64,000 nt of DNA from Chitinimonas prasina (lineage in GTDB: Bacteria > Pseudomonadota > Gammaproteobacteria > Burkholderiales > Chitinimonadaceae). The position numbers and the translations under genes were made by a program. Positions 1 to 8,417 of this stretch are shown piece by piece. Where the stretch lies: NCBI RefSeq assembly GCF_030160395.1, contig NZ_BSOG01000003.1:1-64000 (forward strand). The letters run 5' to 3'. The stretch's first letter is position 1. Every line of letters begins with the position of its first letter. The notes under the pieces were generated by a model that saw only the letters and a program-made list of their open reading frames with translations, searched no databases and had not been told where the DNA came from.

Positions 1-43
1 TAGTGCGGACTACCCGTGTGAAAGTAGGTCACCGCCAGGCTCC
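1..43 (+). rRNA. rrf: 5S ribosomal RNA, 3' end only
   Basis: The first bases read as the end of a bacterial 5S rRNA: the arm ending in CCGTGTGAAAGTAGGTCA followed by CCGCCAGGC, which pairs with the missing 5' end. The rest of the gene, and presumably 23S and 16S, lie before the window. A strong terminator follows within 10 bases, so this is the distal end of an rRNA operon. The exact last base (about 40 to 43) is a guess. Confidence 0.85.
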
Positions 44-47
44 CCAT

Positions 48-81
48 AAAAGCCCCAGACTCACCAGAGTCTGGGGCTTTT
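48..81 (+). terminator. Rho-independent terminator of the rRNA operon
   Basis: A perfect 15-bp stem (48-62 with 67-81) encloses a 4-base loop. The arms begin with AAAA and end with TTTT, so the hairpin has both a GC-rich core and a U-tract. It sits directly after the 5S rRNA end. Confidence 0.92.
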
Positions 82-238
82 GCTTTGCGGGTTTGGGTTT
101 GCGATTGGCAGCTGCGTAGGCACTGTCGGATCTTCTTAACCTTACCCCTGCGGGGCTGCCGCGCTGGCAATCCGGGCCTCGGGGAGAGGTCTGATGCGCC
201 ATCTATCTTTCTCACGCCGATACGGCTTATTCTGCACC

Positions 239-613
239 TTAGCTTGAACGGTATGCAGCCCAGGCCAGCATAAGCCAGGCGGCCAGCAAGGCCACACCAC
301 CCAGTGGGGTAATGGCGCCCAGGAGCTTGATGTCGCTGAGCGCCAGGGCATATAGGCTGCCGCTGAACACAATAATGCCGGCCAGCATGCAGTTGCCGAT
401 TCGGGCCATGGCGCTTGGCCCCAGTCGGGATGCCAATGCACCCAGCAGTATCAATCCCAGGGCGTGTAGCTGGTGATAGCTGACGGCGGTCTGCCAGATG
501 GCCAGCTGGGCTGGGTTGAGCACGGCCTTGAGGCCATGTGCGCCGAAAGCACCGGCCCCGACGCCCATTACCATATTGAGACTGCCGGCAATAATCAGTT
601 GTCGCGCATTCAT
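239..613 (-). CDS. DUF423 small integral membrane protein
   Basis: This 124-residue protein has four hydrophobic segments and the N-terminal GAFGAHGLK signature of the DUF423 (YgdD-like) family, whose members are usually 120-130 residues. The function of the family is not established; it is an inner-membrane protein. The ATG at 613 fits the family N-terminus (MNARQ followed by the first membrane segment). An in-frame ATG six codons upstream (631) is the alternative and has no better ribosome site. The gene stands alone, divergent from amn. Its reading frame continues far upstream through the antisense of amn, which is a codon-bias shadow rather than part of this protein. Confidence 0.8.
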   Translation of the reverse strand: MNARQLIIAGSLNMVMGVGAGAFGAHGLKAVLNPAQLAIWQTAVSYHQLHALGLILLGALASRLGPSAMARIGNCMLAGIIVFSGSLYALALSDIKLLGAITPLGGVALLAAWLMLAWAAYRSS

Positions 614-781
614 GTCTTGCTGCCTGTTCATTGAGGGAAGGCCGCCATGATAAGCCAGTAGAACAGCCCTGCGACTGCCTGGCAGGCGTGGGCATGGCGC
701 GGTGGTTTGGCTATAGTAGTGCCCTGCGCCTGCCTCTACCTGCGCTATGCCAGGAATGCGCTGCAGGCGACCCACCTTTGA

Positions 782-2287
782 ATGTGTGAGCCCATGTCCC
801 ATCTCCCTCCGTTTATCGCCCCCAGTCGCTACACCAATGCTGCAGATGCCCTGAAGCAGGTGCAGCGCATCTATGAACACAATCTCAAACACCTGCGCGA
901 AGCGATGCGTCGCTTTATGGCGGGTGAGCCGCTGCCTGGCCATGTGCGTGCCTGCTATCCCTTTGTGCGCTTCCAGATACGTACGACATTGCGCAACAAG
1001 AGCATCGATACCGCTCATCTGAGCTATGGCTTTGTATCCGGCCCCGGCCGCTTCGAGACGACATTGACCCGCCCCGATCTGTTTGCGGGCTATTATCTGG
1101 AGCAGTTTTCGCTGCTGTTGCAGAACCACGACTGCGAGCTGGAGATAGGCACCAGTACCCAGCCCATCCCCGTGCATTTTTCGTTTGCCGAGCACGACCA
1201 CATCGAAGGCAGCCTGAGCCCGGAGCGGCGGGCATTGATGCGGGATGTGTTCGACCTGCCCGACCTCACTGCCATGGATGATGGCATTGCCAATGGTACT
1301 TACGAGCCCAAGCCGGGTGATCCGCTGCCCTTGTCGCTGTTTACCGCACCACGGGTCGACTACTCGCTGCACCGGCTGCGCCATTACACCGGGACGGCGC
1401 CTGAGCACTTCCAGAACTACGTGCTGTTCACCAACTACCAGTTCTATATCGATGAGTTCGTGCGGCTGGGGCACGAGGCTATGGCGCAGCCGGATAGTGG
1501 CTACAGCGCCTTTGTAGAGCCGGGCAATGTGATTACCCGGCGGGTGGGCAGCGAAGCTCTGCCCGGGGATGCCCTGGGCGTGGCGCCGCCGCGGTTGCCG
1601 CAGATGCCTGCCTACCATCTGGTACGCGAGGGGCATGCCGGGATCACCATGGTGAACATTGGTGTCGGCCCAGCCAATGCCAAGACCATGACCGACCATG
1701 TGGCTGTATTGCGGCCGCACGCTTGGATCATGCTGGGCCATTGCGCCGGCCTGCGTACCACCCAGCAATTGGGCGACTATGTGCTGGCCCATGGCTATGT
1801 GCGTGAGGATCATGTGCTGGATGAGGACCTGCCGCTGTGGGTGCCGATTCCCGCCCTGGCTGAAGTGCAGCAGGCGCTGGAAACCGCCGTGTCGGATGTT
1901 ACCCAGGCTGTGGGGGCGGAACTCAAGCGGGTAATGCGTACTGGCACCGTTGCCAGTACCGACAATCGCAACTGGGAGCTGCTGCCGGACAACAAGCCGC
2001 AACGGCGCTTCAGCCAGAGCCGGGCGGTGGCGCTGGATATGGAGAGTGCCACGATTGCGGCCAATGGCTTCCGCTTCCGCGTGCCTTACGGCACCCTGTT
2101 GTGCGTGAGTGACAAGCCGCTGCATGGCGAGATCAAGCTCCCAGGCATGGCCAACCACTTTTACCGTGAGCGGGTGGACCAGCATCTGCGTATAGGCATA
2201 CGCGCCTTGGAACTGTTGCGTGAGCAAGGCTTGGGCCAGTTGCATAGCCGCAAGCTGCGCAGCTTTGCCGAGGTGGCATTCCAATAG
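782..2287 (+). CDS. amn: AMP nucleosidase
   Basis: Amn cleaves AMP to adenine and ribose 5-phosphate in the cytoplasm and helps set adenylate levels. The protein (about 500 residues, against 484 in E. coli) carries the N-terminal AMP nucleosidase domain, including RVDYSLHRLRHYTGT and HFQNYVLFTNYQFY, and the C-terminal phosphorylase-type nucleosidase domain. In the latter, NIGVGPANAKTMTDHVAVLRP, GHCAGLR, DNRNWELLP, and ALDMESATIAANG are almost identical to the E. coli enzyme as I recall it. Two in-frame ATGs, 782 and 794, are both possible and neither has a clear Shine-Dalgarno site. The gene appears monocistronic and divergent from the DUF423 gene. Confidence 0.95.
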   Translation: MCEPMSHLPPFIAPSRYTNAADALKQVQRIYEHNLKHLREAMRRFMAGEPLPGHVRACYPFVRFQIRTTLRNKSIDTAHLSYGFVSGPGRFETTLTRPDLFAGYYLEQFSLLLQNHDCELEIGTSTQPIPVHFSFAEHDHIEGSLSPERRALMRDVFDLPDLTAMDDGIANGTYEPKPGDPLPLSLFTAPRVDYSLHRLRHYTGTAPEHFQNYVLFTNYQFYIDEFVRLGHEAMAQPDSGYSAFVEPGNVITRRVGSEALPGDALGVAPPRLPQMPAYHLVREGHAGITMVNIGVGPANAKTMTDHVAVLRPHAWIMLGHCAGLRTTQQLGDYVLAHGYVREDHVLDEDLPLWVPIPALAEVQQALETAVSDVTQAVGAELKRVMRTGTVASTDNRNWELLPDNKPQRRFSQSRAVALDMESATIAANGFRFRVPYGTLLCVSDKPLHGEIKLPGMANHFYRERVDQHLRIGIRALELLREQGLGQLHSRKLRSFAEVAFQ

Positions 2288-2415
2288 CACCCTCACCTTG
2301 CGCCGTGCGGTCATGACTAGCTAGCTTGCCAGGCGCTTTCCAACCCTGGCTTGCTATGCTGATTGTGGCAGCAAGGTCGCCTAAGCGGCCATCCCTATAC
2401 CTGAGGAGGTTGACC

Positions 2416-2895
2416 ATGCAGATGGATGCACAGGATGAGCATCGCTGGTTGTTGCAGCTGGTGGGCGAGTGGCGCTATGAAAGCGAGGCCGTGATGGGGC
2501 CGGATGAGCCACTGATGAAGTTCCAGGGCGAGGAGACCGTGCGTGCCTTGGGTGACTTGTGGGTGCTGCTGGAGGGGCGTGGTGAAATGCCCGATGGTGA
2601 CATGGCCAATATGCTGATGACCTTGGGCTACGACCCGCAGAAAGGTCGTTTCTGCGGTAGCTGGGTAGGCTCGATGATGACCTATCTATGGGTTTACGAT
2701 GGCAGCCTGGACAAGGATCGCAGGATATTGTCGCTGGATGCAGAGGGGCCGGATTTTGCCGTGGAAGGCAAGATGGGCAAGTACCGTGATGTCATCGAGC
2801 TGCATGGTACGGATCACCGTACGCTCAAGTCCCATACCTTGGGTGACGATGGCCAGTGGCATTGTTTCATGACGGCAAACTACTGGCGCAAATAA
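2416..2895 (+). CDS. DUF1579 family protein
   Basis: This cytoplasmic 159-residue protein has the lipocalin-like DUF1579 pattern: LLQLVGEWRYE near the start, then paired beta strands with GYDPQKGRFCGSWVGSMM, and a closing strand ending FMTANYWRK. Proteins of this family are common beside small detoxification and SRPBCC genes, but have no agreed function. GAGGAGG at 2403-2409, six bases before the ATG, sets this start and excludes the in-frame GTG/ATG codons upstream. It has no signal peptide, unlike the DUF1579-like gene at 11989. A perfect hairpin follows the stop codon. Confidence 0.8.
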   Translation: MQMDAQDEHRWLLQLVGEWRYESEAVMGPDEPLMKFQGEETVRALGDLWVLLEGRGEMPDGDMANMLMTLGYDPQKGRFCGSWVGSMMTYLWVYDGSLDKDRRILSLDAEGPDFAVEGKMGKYRDVIELHGTDHRTLKSHTLGDDGQWHCFMTANYWRK

Positions 2896-2901
2896 TCTGC
2901 C

Positions 2902-2936
2902 GCCCATCATCCTGCTGCAGTAGCAGGATGATGGGC
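2902..2936 (+). terminator. Perfect 15-bp hairpin after the DUF1579 gene
   Basis: GCCCATCATCCTGCT (2902-2916) pairs exactly with 2922-2936 around a 5-base loop, seven bases after the stop codon. There is no U-tract, so it may act as an RNA 3'-end stabiliser rather than a classical intrinsic terminator. Confidence 0.5.
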
Positions 2937-3349
2937 CGGGCGCCTGGGCAGGCATGGAGCGCGCCGCCCCTCGGCTGAGCGGTGTGAAGGCTTGCCAGGG
3001 GGTGATTTGTATTTATGAATCAAGTGCCTGCATGCGCCAGCTCGCTTGCTTTAAGCCTTTGTGTCCAAGGCGCTGCAAGCTGCCTGCTGTGCGGCATTAG
3101 CCATGCCGGCTCTGCCTTTGGGCGGATGAGACAGGCTAGTCGTTGATAGTATCGCTGCCAAGTGGCTGGGAGCTGTTAAACTATTGATTCGGCTCGGCTT
3201 GAGCCGCTGCCTTCCCGCTTTGCGGTGCGTGCTTTCCCTGTGTGGTGACCGTGCCTGCGCCCCCTGTTCCTGAGTATCCCTATCGGTGTATCCCTACGCG
3301 GCCTGACCGGTCGGGTTTTCTCTCCCCTATCTGGCCTATTGCTATTACG
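2937..3349. other. Intergenic region with no recognised gene
   Basis: About 410 bp upstream of the RIO kinase. An in-frame GTG at 3242 would extend the kinase by 36 residues rich in proline, but these look non-native. No hairpin, repeat or convincing promoter was seen. Confidence 0.4.
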
Positions 3350-4186
3350 ATGAAGACACCCAAAAGACTCCTGCCCCTGGTTGAAGAAGGATTGATAGAC
3401 GAAGTCATCAGCCAGTTGATGAGTGGCAAGGAGGCGACCGTCTATATCGTGCGCTGTGGCGACGAGATCTGCTGTGCCAAGGTGTACAAGGAAGCCAATC
3501 AGCGTAGCTTCCGCAAGAGCGCGTCGTATCAGGAAGGCCGCCGGGTGAAGAACAGCCGGCAGGCCCGGGCGATGGAGAAGGGCAGCCGCTATGGCCGCAA
3601 GATGCAGGAGGAGGTCTGGCAGAACGCCGAGGTGGATGCGCTATACCGTTTGTCCGCCGCTGGCGTGAGGGTGCCCAGGCCGAATATCTGCCACGAAGGC
3701 GTGTTGTTGATGGAGTTGGTGGTGGACGCGGATGGCAATGCCGCCCCGCGCCTCAATGATGTGGATCTGACTGAGGCGCTGGCGCTGGAATACCATGAGG
3801 TATTGCTGCGGGAGGTGGTGCGCATGCTGTGTGCCGGGGTGGTGCATGGTGATCTGTCTGAATACAACATCCTGGTCGGGGTGGATGGCCCCGTCATCAT
3901 CGACCTGCCGCAGGCTATCGATGCCGCTGGCAACAATAGCGCGGCCGATATGTTGGAGCGCGATGTGAACAATCTGCGCAATTTCTTCGCCGTGTTTGCC
4001 CCGGCCCTGCAAGCCAGCCAGTACAGCAAGGAAATCTGGGCACATTACAAGGAGGGTAGCTTGCTGCCCGATGTACCCTTGACTGGCCGGGTAGTGCTGG
4101 ATGAGCGTCCTGCCGATGTGGACGATGTCCTGCTCCATGTAGAGCGGGCGCTAGAAGAAGACGCGCTGCGGCGTATGTCGTACTAG
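3350..4186 (+). CDS. RIO1-type serine protein kinase
   Basis: The protein (278 residues from this ATG) is a bacterial RIO kinase, a small atypical kinase family known for ribosome biogenesis in eukaryotes and archaea but poorly defined in bacteria. Visible motifs are the nucleotide-binding GKEATVYIV, the lysine of CCAKVYK, the catalytic loop HGDLSEYNILV and the metal-binding IIDLPQAID, where RIO enzymes use this in place of DFG. The insert between the first motifs (RSFRKSASYQEGRR and NSRQARAMEKGS) resembles the RIO flexible loop. The ATG at 3350 puts MKTPKRLLPLVEEGLID at the N-terminus, which matches the family; the GTG at 3242 is less likely. It stands alone. Confidence 0.85.
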   Translation: MKTPKRLLPLVEEGLIDEVISQLMSGKEATVYIVRCGDEICCAKVYKEANQRSFRKSASYQEGRRVKNSRQARAMEKGSRYGRKMQEEVWQNAEVDALYRLSAAGVRVPRPNICHEGVLLMELVVDADGNAAPRLNDVDLTEALALEYHEVLLREVVRMLCAGVVHGDLSEYNILVGVDGPVIIDLPQAIDAAGNNSAADMLERDVNNLRNFFAVFAPALQASQYSKEIWAHYKEGSLLPDVPLTGRVVLDERPADVDDVLLHVERALEEDALRRMSY

Positions 4187-4350
4187 GCGGCGCTAGCAAT
4201 CTCTTTCTGGTGTTGTTGGGCGAGCTTGCCGGATCCATTAGGGTCATCGCTCGCCTGGCAGGAGCTGCAAGGCTGGATGTCTTGCGGCCCCAAGTAGCGC
4301 GTTGGGGTGTTGCAGGGGCTGGCAGCGCTTCGCTGGCTTTTTTAGATTAA

Positions 4351-4372
4351 TACTTAGTTTTTTACCTAAGTA
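4351..4372. promoter_or_regulatory. Inverted repeat, candidate ArsR-type operator
   Basis: TACTTAG at 4351-4357 and CTAAGTA at 4366-4372 form a perfect 7-bp inverted repeat with an 8-base centre, set in an AT-rich stretch unlike the surrounding GC-rich DNA. It lies about 50 bases before the ArsR gene, where an autoregulatory operator would be. A possible extended -10 (TGCTATGGT) follows at about 4375. Binding is inferred. Confidence 0.45.
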
Positions 4373-4425
4373 ATTGCTATGGTAGTGAGGCTGCATGGAT
4401 TAACGTGCAGCCAGGAGGAATGATC

Positions 4426-4764
4426 TTGTCACATGGCGCTGAGCCCATAGATGGCGTTTTCCGCGCACTGTCCGACCCGACCCGCCGCAGAGTGCTGGAG
4501 AGGTTGAGCCGTGGCCCGGCTACGGTCAGCGATTTGGCTACGCCGTTCGATATGGCGTTGCCCTCCTTCGTGCAGCACCTGAAGATACTGGAATCCTGCG
4601 GTTTGGTGCGTTCCAGCAAGGTGGGGCGGGTACGCACATACCAACTGGCCGCTGCCCGCTTGCAGTTGGCGGAAGAATGGCTGGCGCAGCAACGTACGCT
4701 ATGGGAGCGTCGACTGGATCAACTTGAACACTACCTTATGGCACTCAAGGAGAAAAACACATGA
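4426..4764 (+). CDS. ArsR-family winged-helix transcriptional regulator
   Basis: The protein of about 112 residues has the ArsR/SmtB helix-turn-helix: [27 protein letters not shown], then the recognition helix [19 protein letters not shown], and a wing with GRVRTYQL. No cysteine metal-binding pair is present; the subgroup with [10 protein letters not shown] usually pairs with SRPBCC proteins rather than sensing metals. The start is uncertain. AGGAGG (4413-4418) lies one base from an ATG at 4420, too close, but seven bases from the TTG at 4426, so TTG is preferred. GTG at 4405 is a third option. The stop overlaps the start of the SRPBCC gene (ATGA), so the two are coupled. Confidence 0.85.
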   Translation: MSHGAEPIDGVFRALSDPTRRRVLERLSRGPATVSDLATPFDMALPSFVQHLKILESCGLVRSSKVGRVRTYQLAAARLQLAEEWLAQQRTLWERRLDQLEHYLMALKEKNT

Positions 4765-5243
4765 CTGCAACCCCATGGGCCCCGGATCCCAAGCTGGACC
4801 TGGTACTGGAACGGGAGATCGATGTACCGCGCGAACTGGTCTGGGCTGCCTGGACCCAGGCTGAGCATATACCCCACTGGTTCACTCCAGCGCCCTGGAC
4901 GGTTTCACATTGTGAGATTGATCTGCGCCCCGGTGGCATGTTCAGCACCACCATGCGTTCGCCGGAAGGCCAGGACTATCCCAATATCGGTTGCTATCTG
5001 GAGGTTGTGCCCTGCCAGCGCCTGGTCTGGACCGATGCCCTGCTGCCTGGCTACCGTCCGGCGGCGGAGCCCTTCATGAGCGCCATGCTGTTGTTGGACG
5101 AACTGCCAGGGGGACGCACCCGTTACCGGGCCGTGGCCATACACCGTGACGAAGCCGGTAGGCAGCGACACGAGGAAATGGGCTTTCACCAAGGCTGGGG
5201 CACGGCGCTGGATCAATTGGTTGCCTACGCCAAGCAGATGTAA
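4761..5243 (+). CDS. SRPBCC (AHSA1-like) domain protein
   Basis: This 160-residue protein has the START-like fold pattern of the activator-of-Hsp90-ATPase-like family. [28 protein letters not shown] forms the first strand and helix, [10 protein letters not shown] the central strands, and [20 protein letters not shown] the long C-terminal helix. Members bind hydrophobic ligands; the ligand here is unknown. It overlaps the ArsR gene by four bases, has AAGGAG upstream of its ATG, and ends at a strong terminator, so the two form a complete two-gene operon. The regulator probably controls its own partner. Confidence 0.85.
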   Translation: MTATPWAPDPKLDLVLEREIDVPRELVWAAWTQAEHIPHWFTPAPWTVSHCEIDLRPGGMFSTTMRSPEGQDYPNIGCYLEVVPCQRLVWTDALLPGYRPAAEPFMSAMLLLDELPGGRTRYRAVAIHRDEAGRQRHEEMGFHQGWGTALDQLVAYAKQM

Positions 5244-5264
5244 ACCACTGCAGTCATACTCCAG

Positions 5265-5288
5265 GCCCAGCCGTTGGCTGGGCTTTTT
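5265..5288 (+). terminator. Rho-independent terminator after ArsR/SRPBCC
   Basis: GCCCAGCC (5265-5272) pairs with GGCTGGGC (5276-5283) around GTT and is followed by TTTTT. Confidence 0.88.
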
Positions 5289-5322
5289 GCTTGTGCTGGG
5301 GGACGCCAGACTTTGCGCAAAA

Positions 5323-5850
5323 CTACAATCCGGGCAAAAGCGAGCGGAAGGTCACGCTGATGCGCTCGTCTGCGCCGACTTGCCTGGGTATGGCGTGCAG
5401 CCAGTCGTGCTGGATCTGATCCGACATATAAAGCAAGGAGCCATTGGTGAGGACGTAGCTGAAGTGAATCGCCCTATCTGTTTTGGCCTGGTAGCTGATT
5501 GCTCGTTCGCCTCCCAACGAAACGATGACCACGCCAGTATCGGGCGCCAACTGTTCGCTGGAATCCGAATGAAAGCCCATGGAGGCGTTGCCGTCTGGAT
5601 AGTAATTCAGCAGGCAGTTGTTAGGCCGAAAGCCCAGCAAGGAATGGATGCGCGAGCACAGCGCGTCCAATTCTTCCGGCATGGGAGCAGGGGCATAGCT
5701 GAGTTGTGAATAGTCGTAAGGAACGCCAAAGCTGGCTGTCTTCCGCGCCTTCATGCGCTCATCCCAGCGGACGGTCTCTTTGAGATGCACGAAGAGTGAC
5801 TGTGGGTTGGGGATAATGCCAGGATGCAGGGCAATAGCCGGTGGATTCAT
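5323..5850 (-). CDS. AlkB-like Fe(II)/2-oxoglutarate-dependent dioxygenase
   Basis: The protein (175 residues from this start) belongs to the AlkB alkylation-repair dioxygenases. It has the substrate-binding YDYSQLSYAPAPMPE, NNCLLNYYPDGNASMGFHSDSSEQL with the HxD iron ligands, a later histidine in DWLHAIPR, and the 2-oxoglutarate-binding arginines in ERISVTFRSL. E. coli AlkB removes methyl groups from N1-methyladenine and N3-methylcytosine; this shorter form is the plant/bacterial-type homologue, whose target may be DNA, RNA or something else. The ATG at 5850 gives the usual N-terminus (MNPPAIALHPG). ATGs at 5922 and 5943 are in frame, and the 5922 one has a purine-rich AAGGGGG about nine bases before it. 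Confidence 0.85.
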   Translation of the reverse strand: MNPPAIALHPGIIPNPQSLFVHLKETVRWDERMKARKTASFGVPYDYSQLSYAPAPMPEELDALCSRIHSLLGFRPNNCLLNYYPDGNASMGFHSDSSEQLAPDTGVVIVSLGGERAISYQAKTDRAIHFSYVLTNGSLLYMSDQIQHDWLHAIPRQVGADERISVTFRSLLPGL

Positions 5851-6180
5851 GGAGATTTGCTGTGATGGGGTGGTGCCCACCAGCCGGGGGATGGCCGCTT
5901 GCGTGGGCTGATCGCCTTGCATGGCAACTAACCCCCTTGCCATGCTAAGACTGCTTCAGCATATCGCCTGATAGGTGTCTTGGCCGTTGCGCTTGCCTGA
6001 GGTACGACGTACAGGCAGAGGCGAAATGCGAGTATGGGCGCGAATACCGCCTATGCGGCATGGTGCTGGTCGCGTTGCAATTCGTTTGCGGTAGAGCAGG
6101 AATCGGGTGTCGGCTTGGGTACAGGCAGCCTACCTTATCTGCATTGCGGCCCGTTGGGCCCGTAATGAAGAGGGAGCACC

Positions 6181-6672
6181 ATGTCCGTACCTTATCGCAT
6201 CGATTATGGCATCGAGCCCATCAGGGCCGATTTTCTGGCCCGTGCACGTATGCATGGCCTGGATGATCAGCAGCAGCCGGTGGAATACCTTCAAGCGCAG
6301 GGCGGGGAGCCCTGTCGCGATGTGCTTAGACGTGCCCAACCCGGTGAGGCGTTGATACTGGCCAGCTATTGCCCTTTCAGCCTGCCGGGGCCATACCGCG
6401 AGTTTGGCCCGGTCTTTATCCTGCGGGATGCGAGCCCGGTCGCCGCCAGTGTTCAGGCGCTGCCGCTGGCGCCTGTAGTGGACTACTTCAAAGACACCCT
6501 GGTGCTGCGGGCCTATACGGCCAGCGAGCGCATAGTTGATGGTTTCGTGGTTGCGGCAGGGGAGGCGGAGGCCCGCCTGCAAGGGTTGTGGGAGCGGGAC
6601 GAGGTGGCGTTTGTCTTGGCTCGCTTTGCCGGTTATGGCTGCTTTGGATGTTGCCTGCGGCGGGCCGCATAA
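6181..6672 (+). CDS. DUF1203 family protein
   Basis: A 163-residue cytoplasmic protein of the DUF1203 family: the N-terminal YRIDYGIEPIRADFLARARMHG is followed by PCRDVLRRAQPGEALILASYCPF and GPYREFGPVFI, and the protein ends with the cysteine-rich GYGCFGCCLRRAA. Its function is unknown. GAGGGAG, six bases before the ATG, decides the start. It is convergent with the FAD oxidase gene, with an imperfect hairpin between the two stops. Confidence 0.78.
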   Translation: MSVPYRIDYGIEPIRADFLARARMHGLDDQQQPVEYLQAQGGEPCRDVLRRAQPGEALILASYCPFSLPGPYREFGPVFILRDASPVAASVQALPLAPVVDYFKDTLVLRAYTASERIVDGFVVAAGEAEARLQGLWERDEVAFVLARFAGYGCFGCCLRRAA

Positions 6673-6713
6673 GGCCGCATCACCCTGTCCCCTGTTGGTA
6701 GCGGGTACTTCCG

Positions 6714-6746
6714 CACCAAGGCCTGGATATCCCCAGGGCCTTGGTG
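6714..6746. terminator. Hairpin between convergent genes
   Basis: CACCAAGGCCTGG (6714-6726) pairs with 6733-6746 with one bulged G. It lies between the stops of DUF1203 and the FAD oxidase. There is no U-tract on either strand, so a terminator role is only likely from position. Confidence 0.4.
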
Positions 6747-6768
6747 GGTGACCGCAAGGTGGAGTCGC

Positions 6769-8355
6769 TTAGCAAGCCATCCGCTTCAACATCATCTCGG
6801 CGGTCTGCAAGGCTCCCTCCACCCAGCCTTGGGCATCAGAGTAGGCTTCGCCGCAGATGTAGAGCTGGCAGATATCAAGCGGCTTGATGATCTGCTTCTT
6901 TACCTCCCAGCTCTTCACGCCGATATTCCAGCTATTCCAGCCACCGCCAAAGGGGTCGTCGCCCCAGTCGCGGAAGGCGGCATTGCGTACCTCGGGGGTG
7001 TAGTTGAGGCCGTGCATGGTGCCCAGTTGTCTGGCGACTTCGGCCACCATCAGGCGGGGGGCCTTGTACTGGTGCCAGGTGGATTCGGTCTGGCTGGCGG
7101 TGGCCTCGCCCACAAAGGGGTCGACCAGTGCGGCGACTTCCTGGCCGCTGCGCTTCAGCTGATGTCGCTGCGGGCGCAGGCCGTCCCAGAAGCCGGTATT
7201 GGTGCCGTCGTCGTAGCTGGCCAGCAGCATGGCGCGGCCGGATTCGGCGGGTTGGCCGTCACTTTGTGGCCAGTAATAGGTTTGCCGTACAGGCAGGTCG
7301 GTGACCGAGCGGCCCGCCTGCACCGGTACGTAGACGTTGTCACTGTTGGTATAGCCGGCGGCGCGCCACCAGGGGTTGTTATAGGTGGTAAACAGCTTGA
7401 ACAACGGCCTGGGGGTGACGCTGGAGGTCAGGCGCTGGATTTCCTGCAGGATGGGGCTGGTGGCGGCCAGGAGATCGATGGCGCGGCGCGGCATGGCCAG
7501 GATGAGCTGGTGTGCCCGGATAATCTTGCCCTCGACGGCAAATTCGAACACCTCGTTTTCCCACTTGAGCCGCGACGCCGTGGCGTTCAGCCTGATCTCG
7601 CCACCGGCATGCTGGAACAGCGCCGCGATGGACTTGGGCACCTGCTGGAAGCCCTTGCAGAAGCCCTTGTATTGCGGGTCGATGCCAAAGTCGGAGAGAT
7701 ACCAGGGGATGGCATCGGCCGCGTTCCAGTTGGACAGGGTGGAGTTGTAGCCGCCTGCATCCACCCCCAATTGGTAGGCCTCGCTGTCTATCACCCGCAG
7801 CAGCACGTTCCAGAAACCCTGCTGATAGAGTGGCAGGCCGCCGAAGCTGGCCTCTTGTGCCATGGTGCGGCGCTGCTCCTCGGTCAGGTCGGGGGCGGTG
7901 ATGCCGGGGACGATCTGCTCGATGGCATTGAGGATGATGCTGCCTGCAGTGGCTCCCCTATCGAGGAATGACAGCTGGTATGGCACCTTGTCCGGTTGGC
8001 TGGTGAAGTCGCTCAGGCGTAGATAGACGCCACGCAGATAGGCCAGGTTCTGGTCCTGGTCCACCGGGAAGGGATAGGTTTCGATCTGCTCGTGGGGGGG
8101 CAGCGACTGGTTGAGTTCCGCGATCAGTGCCGTAATCAGTGGTTGTACCGCGGGCAGAATGCGCATGCCGCCCAGTTCGGCCACCATATTGGGAATGTCG
8201 GGCGGCTGTACCGATAGCAGGCGGCCGCCGACATGGTCGGAGCTCTCGAACACGACGATCTTCTTGCCAGGGTGGGCCTGCTTGAGCCGCCAGGCGCTGT
8301 AAACCCCGGAAACCCCTGCGCCGATGATGGCGATATCTACGGTTTCGTTAGCCAT
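6769..8355 (-). CDS. FAD-dependent amine / L-amino-acid oxidase
   Basis: This 528-residue flavoenzyme starts with a Rossmann FAD site (GAGVSG at residues 12-17, closed by VVFESSDHVGGRLLS), followed by VAELGGMRILP, the GG-MR motif of L-amino-acid oxidases and flavin monoamine oxidases. The C-terminus LYICGEAYSDAQGWVEGALQ is the usual second FAD-binding motif. Such enzymes oxidise an amine or amino acid to an imine, releasing hydrogen peroxide. The substrate cannot be read from sequence. AAGGAG nine bases before the ATG fixes the start. It lies 62 bases downstream of the ThDP enzyme gene on the same strand, so they are probably co-transcribed and act in one pathway. VioA and RebO are distant relatives, but no violacein or rebeccamycin genes are nearby. 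Confidence 0.85.
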   Translation of the reverse strand: MANETVDIAIIGAGVSGVYSAWRLKQAHPGKKIVVFESSDHVGGRLLSVQPPDIPNMVAELGGMRILPAVQPLITALIAELNQSLPPHEQIETYPFPVDQDQNLAYLRGVYLRLSDFTSQPDKVPYQLSFLDRGATAGSIILNAIEQIVPGITAPDLTEEQRRTMAQEASFGGLPLYQQGFWNVLLRVIDSEAYQLGVDAGGYNSTLSNWNAADAIPWYLSDFGIDPQYKGFCKGFQQVPKSIAALFQHAGGEIRLNATASRLKWENEVFEFAVEGKIIRAHQLILAMPRRAIDLLAATSPILQEIQRLTSSVTPRPLFKLFTTYNNPWWRAAGYTNSDNVYVPVQAGRSVTDLPVRQTYYWPQSDGQPAESGRAMLLASYDDGTNTGFWDGLRPQRHQLKRSGQEVAALVDPFVGEATASQTESTWHQYKAPRLMVAEVARQLGTMHGLNYTPEVRNAAFRDWGDDPFGGGWNSWNIGVKSWEVKKQIIKPLDICQLYICGEAYSDAQGWVEGALQTAEMMLKRMAC

Positions 8356-8380
8356 GATTCTGATCTCCTTGGATTGAATA

Positions 8381-8400
8381 GGCGCCCGCTGCCGGGCGCC
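8381..8400 (-). other. Intercistronic hairpin between the ThDP enzyme and oxidase genes
   Basis: GGCGCCCG (8381-8388) and CGGGCGCC (8393-8400) form a perfect 8-bp stem with a 4-base loop, just after the stop of the ThDP gene and before the ribosome site of the oxidase gene. No U-tract follows. It could tune the ratio of the two products or protect the upstream message. Confidence 0.5.
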
Positions 8401-8417
8401 CTGTTATTGCCTGTGAT

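Noticed and set aside
239-2314. A 691-codon frame on the minus strand through amn.
   Set aside because: Only its last 124 codons (DUF423) look like a protein. The rest is the antisense of amn, an effect of GC-rich third positions.
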